DNA of 9,204 bases, taken from assembly GCA_018262455.1 (NCBI GenBank), contig JAGSPR010000274.1, positions 1 to 9,204 of the forward strand, given 5' to 3'. Position 1 is the stretch's first letter. Each line of letters opens with the position of its first letter. Both the position numbers and the translations under genes were made by a program. This DNA comes from Deltaproteobacteria bacterium. Lineage in GTDB: Bacteria; Myxococcota; Polyangia; Haliangiales; Haliangiaceae. The notes under the pieces were generated by a model that was given only the letters and a program-made list of their open reading frames with translations, ran no database searches and was not told the origin of the DNA. Positions 6,659 through 9,204 of the stretch are shown in pieces.

Positions 6659-7650
6659 GGCGCGACCTCGACCCGATTCCGGCCGCGCTCCTTTGCGCCG
6701 TAGAGCGCGATGTCGGCACGTTCGATCAGGTCGGGCATGTTCTCGCCGACCCGCCACTGGGCGATCCCGACGGAGATCCGGAGCAGGAGCGAGACCCCAT
6801 CACCGACGTCGAACGCGCGCTCGCAGACGCGCTGGCGCATCCGCTCGCCGACCTCCCAGGCGCGGCCCGCGTCGGCCTTGGGGAGCACGGCGAGGAACTC
6901 CTCGCCGCCGTAACGCACGAGCACATCGCCGCCGCGGATCGCGCCTCGCAGCCGACGGGCGACCTCCGCGAGCACGACGTCGCCGACGCCGTGGCCGTGC
7001 AGGTCGTTGACGCTCTTGAAGTGGTCGACGTCGACCATCGCGATCGACAGGGTGCGATCGCGCTCGATCGCGGCCTCGATCTCCTGCGGCAGGCGCGCGA
7101 TCAGGAACTCGCGGTTATACGCGCCGGTGAGCGGATCGGTGGTCGCCACGCGATGGAGGCGGACGTTCTCGACATCGAGCGCGATGGTGGTGGCGATGAA
7201 GCGCACCAGCTCGAGATGGTTGTCATCGAACGCCCCGGCCCGCTCGCTGGTGGCCGTGACCACGCCGACGCGCTCGCCGCGCGCGAGGAGCGGGACGCAC
7301 AGCATCGACGCGATCGGCGTCTGGTTCGCCGGCAGGGCCACGAACCGAGGGTCGGTGGTGACATCCGCGATCAGGGCGGCCTCGCCGCGCTCGACGACCC
7401 AGCCGGCGACCCCCTCGCCGACGCGGAACGACAACGAGTGCATCCGCTCGGTTCGCAGGCCGTACGCGGCCTTGGCGAGCAGGCGCTTGCGATCGGCGTC
7501 GAGCAGCATCACCGAGCACGCCTTCGCGTCGATCAGCTGGCAGACCAGCTCGGCGATCCGCGACAGCAGGATGCCGGGGTCGAGATCGGAGCCGATGAGC
7601 TTGCCGATCTCGAACAGGGCCGCTGGAAGCTTCTGCAGCCTGTCGTTCAT
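6655..7650 (-). CDS. GAF-GGDEF diguanylate cyclase
   Basis: The protein has 331 residues. It makes cyclic di-GMP from two GTP in the cytoplasm. An N-terminal GAF sensor domain spans about 12-165 ([41 protein letters not shown]; a late [14 protein letters not shown] strand), followed by the GGDEF domain (about 168-331). It has [10 protein letters not shown] (172-181), the metal/GTP-binding [11 protein letters not shown] (206-216), and an intact catalytic GGEEF at 248-252. The product-inhibition RxxD site is present as R239-G-G-D242, at the canonical five-residue distance. It therefore looks active and feedback-inhibited. ATG 7650 overlaps the hpt stop as ATGA and has no Shine-Dalgarno, pointing to translational coupling; the frame continues to 7797 but would lie inside hpt. 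The GAF ligand is unknown; a purine or cyclic nucleotide would fit the operon but is inference. Confidence 0.95.
6665..6669 (-). promoter_or_regulatory. Shine-Dalgarno GAGGT deciding the GTG 6658 start
   Basis: On the minus strand GAGGT lies 6 nt before GTG 6658, inside the last codons of the cyclase gene. With the GTGA stop/start overlap, it selects GTG 6658 over the in-frame ATG at 6757. Confidence 0.7.
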
Positions 7651-8207
7651 TGGACGTGGCCGATGAACGGCAGGTTTCGATACTGCTGTGCGATGTCGAG
7701 GCCGTAGCCGACGACGAACTTGTTGGGGATCGTGAACCCCAGATAATCGATCTTGATGTCGCGCTCCGCCCGGTCGGGCTTGTGCAGCAGCGAGCACAGC
7801 GCCAGCGAAGCGGGCCGGCGCGTCGCCATGTTCTCGAGCAGGTAGTGGACGGTGTGGCCGGTGTCCACGATGTCCTCGATGATGATGACGTGCTTGTTCT
7901 CGATCGGGCGCGACAGATCCTGCGTGATCTGCACCACCCCCGACGACACGGTCGCGTCGCCGTAGCTCGAGATGCCGATGAAGTCGATGTAGATCGGGTG
8001 CGAGATGTGCCGCACCAGGTCGGCAAGGAAGATCACCGAGCCCTTGAGTACCCCGATGACCACGACATCGGCTGTGGGTGCGCGATTCGCGTAGTCACGG
8101 GTGATCTGGGCACCCAGCTCCGCGACCCGCGCAGCGATGGCATCCGCGGAGATCAGCTCGGCGAACGGCTCTGTGGACCGATTCCAGGGGGCGGGGAGCG
8201 CAGCCAT
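7647..8207 (-). CDS. hpt: Hypoxanthine(-guanine) phosphoribosyltransferase
   Basis: The protein has 186 residues, the normal HPRT length. It transfers phosphoribose from PRPP to hypoxanthine or guanine, giving IMP or GMP in purine salvage (cytoplasm). The PRPP-binding signature [13 protein letters not shown] (107-119) has the two acidic residues E111 and D112 and the loop D115-T116-G117. LKGSVIF (54-60) is the PPi-binding loop, [11 protein letters not shown] (80-90) the flexible catalytic loop, and KFVVGYGLD (163-171) with YRNLPFIG (176-183) the base-binding C-terminal end. ATG 8207 was chosen because conservation begins just after it; the frame extends to 8456 but would read through the divergent nucleotidase gene. 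It is the first gene of the unit, followed by the cyclase with an ATGA overlap. A clear Shine-Dalgarno is absent (GGGGT is too close to the ATG). Confidence 0.96.
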   Translation of the reverse strand: MAALPAPWNRSTEPFAELISADAIAARVAELGAQITRDYANRAPTADVVVIGVLKGSVIFLADLVRHISHPIYIDFIGISSYGDATVSSGVVQITQDLSRPIENKHVIIIEDIVDTGHTVHYLLENMATRRPASLALCSLLHKPDRAERDIKIDYLGFTIPNKFVVGYGLDIAQQYRNLPFIGHVQ

Positions 8208-8313
8208 ACCCCATGTTATCCCACTCACGCATCGCGTAGCGCGAGCCCGGGCGCCGCGATGTGCACCGAGAAAGCTGCGCCACCCCGGTTGGCGTGTAAG
8301 ATAGCTGAATCGA
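8208..8313. other. Divergent promoter region between hpt and the 5'-nucleotidase
   Basis: The 106 nt must carry the start signals of two opposing purine genes. The main structure is the hairpin at 8230-8261. TAAGAT at 8297-8302 resembles a -10 box for the rightward gene but lacks a convincing -35. No match to the enteric PurR operator was seen. Confidence 0.5.
8230..8261. repeat. Long imperfect palindrome in the hpt/nucleotidase divergent region
   Basis: CATCGCG (8230-8236) pairs with CGCGATG (8255-8261). Inside, after a TA bulge, GCGC (8239-8242) pairs with GCGC (8251-8254) around an 8-nt loop. That gives 11 base pairs in 32 nt. It could be a DNA operator or cruciform, or an RNA hairpin in the hpt leader. 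The pairing is visible; the function is inferred. Confidence 0.5.
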
Positions 8314-9204
8314 ATGGTCGGTATCGGCGACCTGGACCCGCAGCTCGGGACGCTGCTCGGCGACACGACGACGGAGATCGACGTCGCGCGCAAGAACCGT
8401 GTGTTCTGCAACCGGAACCTGCGGATGGACTCGATCGAGATGATCGGGTTCGACATGGACTACACGCTGGCCCTGTATCACCAGGACCGGCTGGAGCAGC
8501 TCTCGATCGAGCTCACGCTCGGCAAGCTGATCGAGAAGCACGGGTATCCGGAGGAGATTCGCTCGCTCCACTATGATCCGCGATGGGCGATCCGTGGGGT
8601 CATGGTCGATCGCCAGCTCGGCAACGTCTTCAAGCTCGATCGCCACAGCTACGTCGGGCGCTGCTATCACGGTTTTCGCGAGCTCACGCACGACGAGCGC
8701 AAGACGACCTATCGCAACGAGAAGATCAACCTGTCGAACGATCGATGGGAGTGGATCGACACGCTGTTCGGGCTGCCCGAGGCCGTCATGTACACGACGC
8801 TGGTCGACTGGAGTGCACGCCAGCCCGGGACGGTCGACTACGAGAAGCTGTTCGGTGACATCCGGACCGCGATCGACGAGGCACACCGCGATGACACGCT
8901 GAAGAGCGTGATCAAGGCGGACCTGGCGTCGTACATCCCCAAGGATCCGCTGCTCGGCGAGACGCTCCACAAGTTCCGCAGCTCGGGCAAGAAGCTGTTC
9001 CTGCTCACGAACTCGCTCTACGACTACACGAGCGTCGTGATGAGCTATTTGCTCGACGGCGAGCGCAAGGCGTACCCGTCGTGGCGCAACTACTTCGACA
9101 TCATCATCGTCGGTGGTGCGAAGCCGGCGTTCTTCAACGAGCTCCGGCCGTTCGTGCAGATCGATCCGACCTCGTGCGCTCCGGTCATGAACGGCCAGGG
9201 GGCG
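8314..9204 (+). CDS. HAD-IG family 5'-nucleotidase, NT5C2-like (cut by right edge)
   Basis: 297 residues are visible and the frame is open to the edge; complete family members run to roughly 450-500. HAD motif I is D47-M-D49-Y-T-L in [12 protein letters not shown] (44-55), with D47 the nucleophile. Motif II is LFLLTNS (228-234), with T232 and N233. [14 protein letters not shown] (261-274) contains the Lys-Pro expected of motif III. These match cytosolic purine 5'-nucleotidase (NT5C2), which dephosphorylates IMP, GMP and dGMP. The motif IV acidic residues lie beyond the window or near its end and were not seen. An in-frame TAG at 8302 rules out a longer N-terminus; the ribosome binding site is weak. 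It diverges from hpt, which runs the opposite reaction direction (base to nucleotide), so the pair could set purine nucleotide levels. Confidence 0.92.
   Translation, partial: MVGIGDLDPQLGTLLGDTTTEIDVARKNRVFCNRNLRMDSIEMIGFDMDYTLALYHQDRLEQLSIELTLGKLIEKHGYPEEIRSLHYDPRWAIRGVMVDRQLGNVFKLDRHSYVGRCYHGFRELTHDERKTTYRNEKINLSNDRWEWIDTLFGLPEAVMYTTLVDWSARQPGTVDYEKLFGDIRTAIDEAHRDDTLKSVIKADLASYIPKDPLLGETLHKFRSSGKKLFLLTNSLYDYTSVVMSYLLDGERKAYPSWRNYFDIIIVGGAKPAFFNELRPFVQIDPTSCAPVMNGQGA

Noticed and set aside
7651..7797. N-terminal extension of the diguanylate cyclase into hpt
   Set aside because: The extra residues are an Arg/His-rich shadow of HPRT; the ATGA overlap at 7647-7650 is the natural start.
8208..8456. 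83-residue N-terminal extension of HPRT
   Set aside because: It would cover the divergent promoter region and the nucleotidase start. HPRT homology starts after ATG 8207.
7650..8970. Plus frame 7650-8576 and minus frame 8095-8970 over hpt and the nucleotidase
   Set aside because: They are shadows of two genes with complete family signatures and cross the divergent promoter region without start signals.

Overview
The window is GC-rich throughout, with GC-rich third codon positions in the real reading frames. It looks like a chromosomal segment of a Gram-negative proteobacterium-like organism. Proline/alanine/lysine-rich linkers, anti-sigma-like membrane proteins, ExbB/ExbD with charged extensions and an NT5C2-like nucleotidase suggest Myxococcota (former Deltaproteobacteria). 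This placement is an inference from style, not from a marker gene. No mobile element, tRNA, rRNA or CRISPR array was found.

Layout, left to right. (1) 1-317, minus: N-terminal part of a short-chain dehydrogenase that resembles 2,4-dienoyl-CoA reductase and runs off the left edge. (2) 511-894, plus: small secreted protein with six cysteines, diverging from the dehydrogenase. (3) 1105-2427, plus: anti-sigma-factor-like single-pass membrane protein with a degenerate zinc motif and no sigma factor gene visible. (4) 2428-3495 and 3533-3823, minus: a PLP enzyme of the D-cysteine desulfhydrase/ACC deaminase family behind a YggX-type Fe(II)-trafficking protein. The PLP gene meets the anti-sigma-like gene tail to tail with no spacer. 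(5) 3824-4180: gene-free divergent region full of short palindromes. (6) 4181-4936 and 4914-5414, plus: overlapping exbB and exbD proton-motor genes, both with unusual charged extensions. (7) 8207 down to 5432, minus: three genes joined by 4-nt stop/start overlaps, namely hypoxanthine phosphoribosyltransferase (hpt), a GAF-GGDEF diguanylate cyclase, and an unknown single-pass membrane protein with a Glu-Pro repeat. (8) 8314-9204, plus: a HAD-type NT5C2-like 5'-nucleotidase running off the right edge, divergent from hpt across a region holding a long hairpin.

Functional links. The right half centres on purine nucleotides. HPRT makes IMP/GMP, the nucleotidase family typically hydrolyses IMP/GMP, and the cyclase uses GTP to make c-di-GMP. 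The translationally coupled hpt-cyclase-membrane protein cassette is the most interesting arrangement here, because it physically ties guanine salvage to second-messenger output and to an uncharacterised envelope protein. ExbB/ExbD form an energising complex of the inner membrane. YggX and the PLP enzyme may share a transcript and both touch iron/sulfur chemistry, but that link is speculative.
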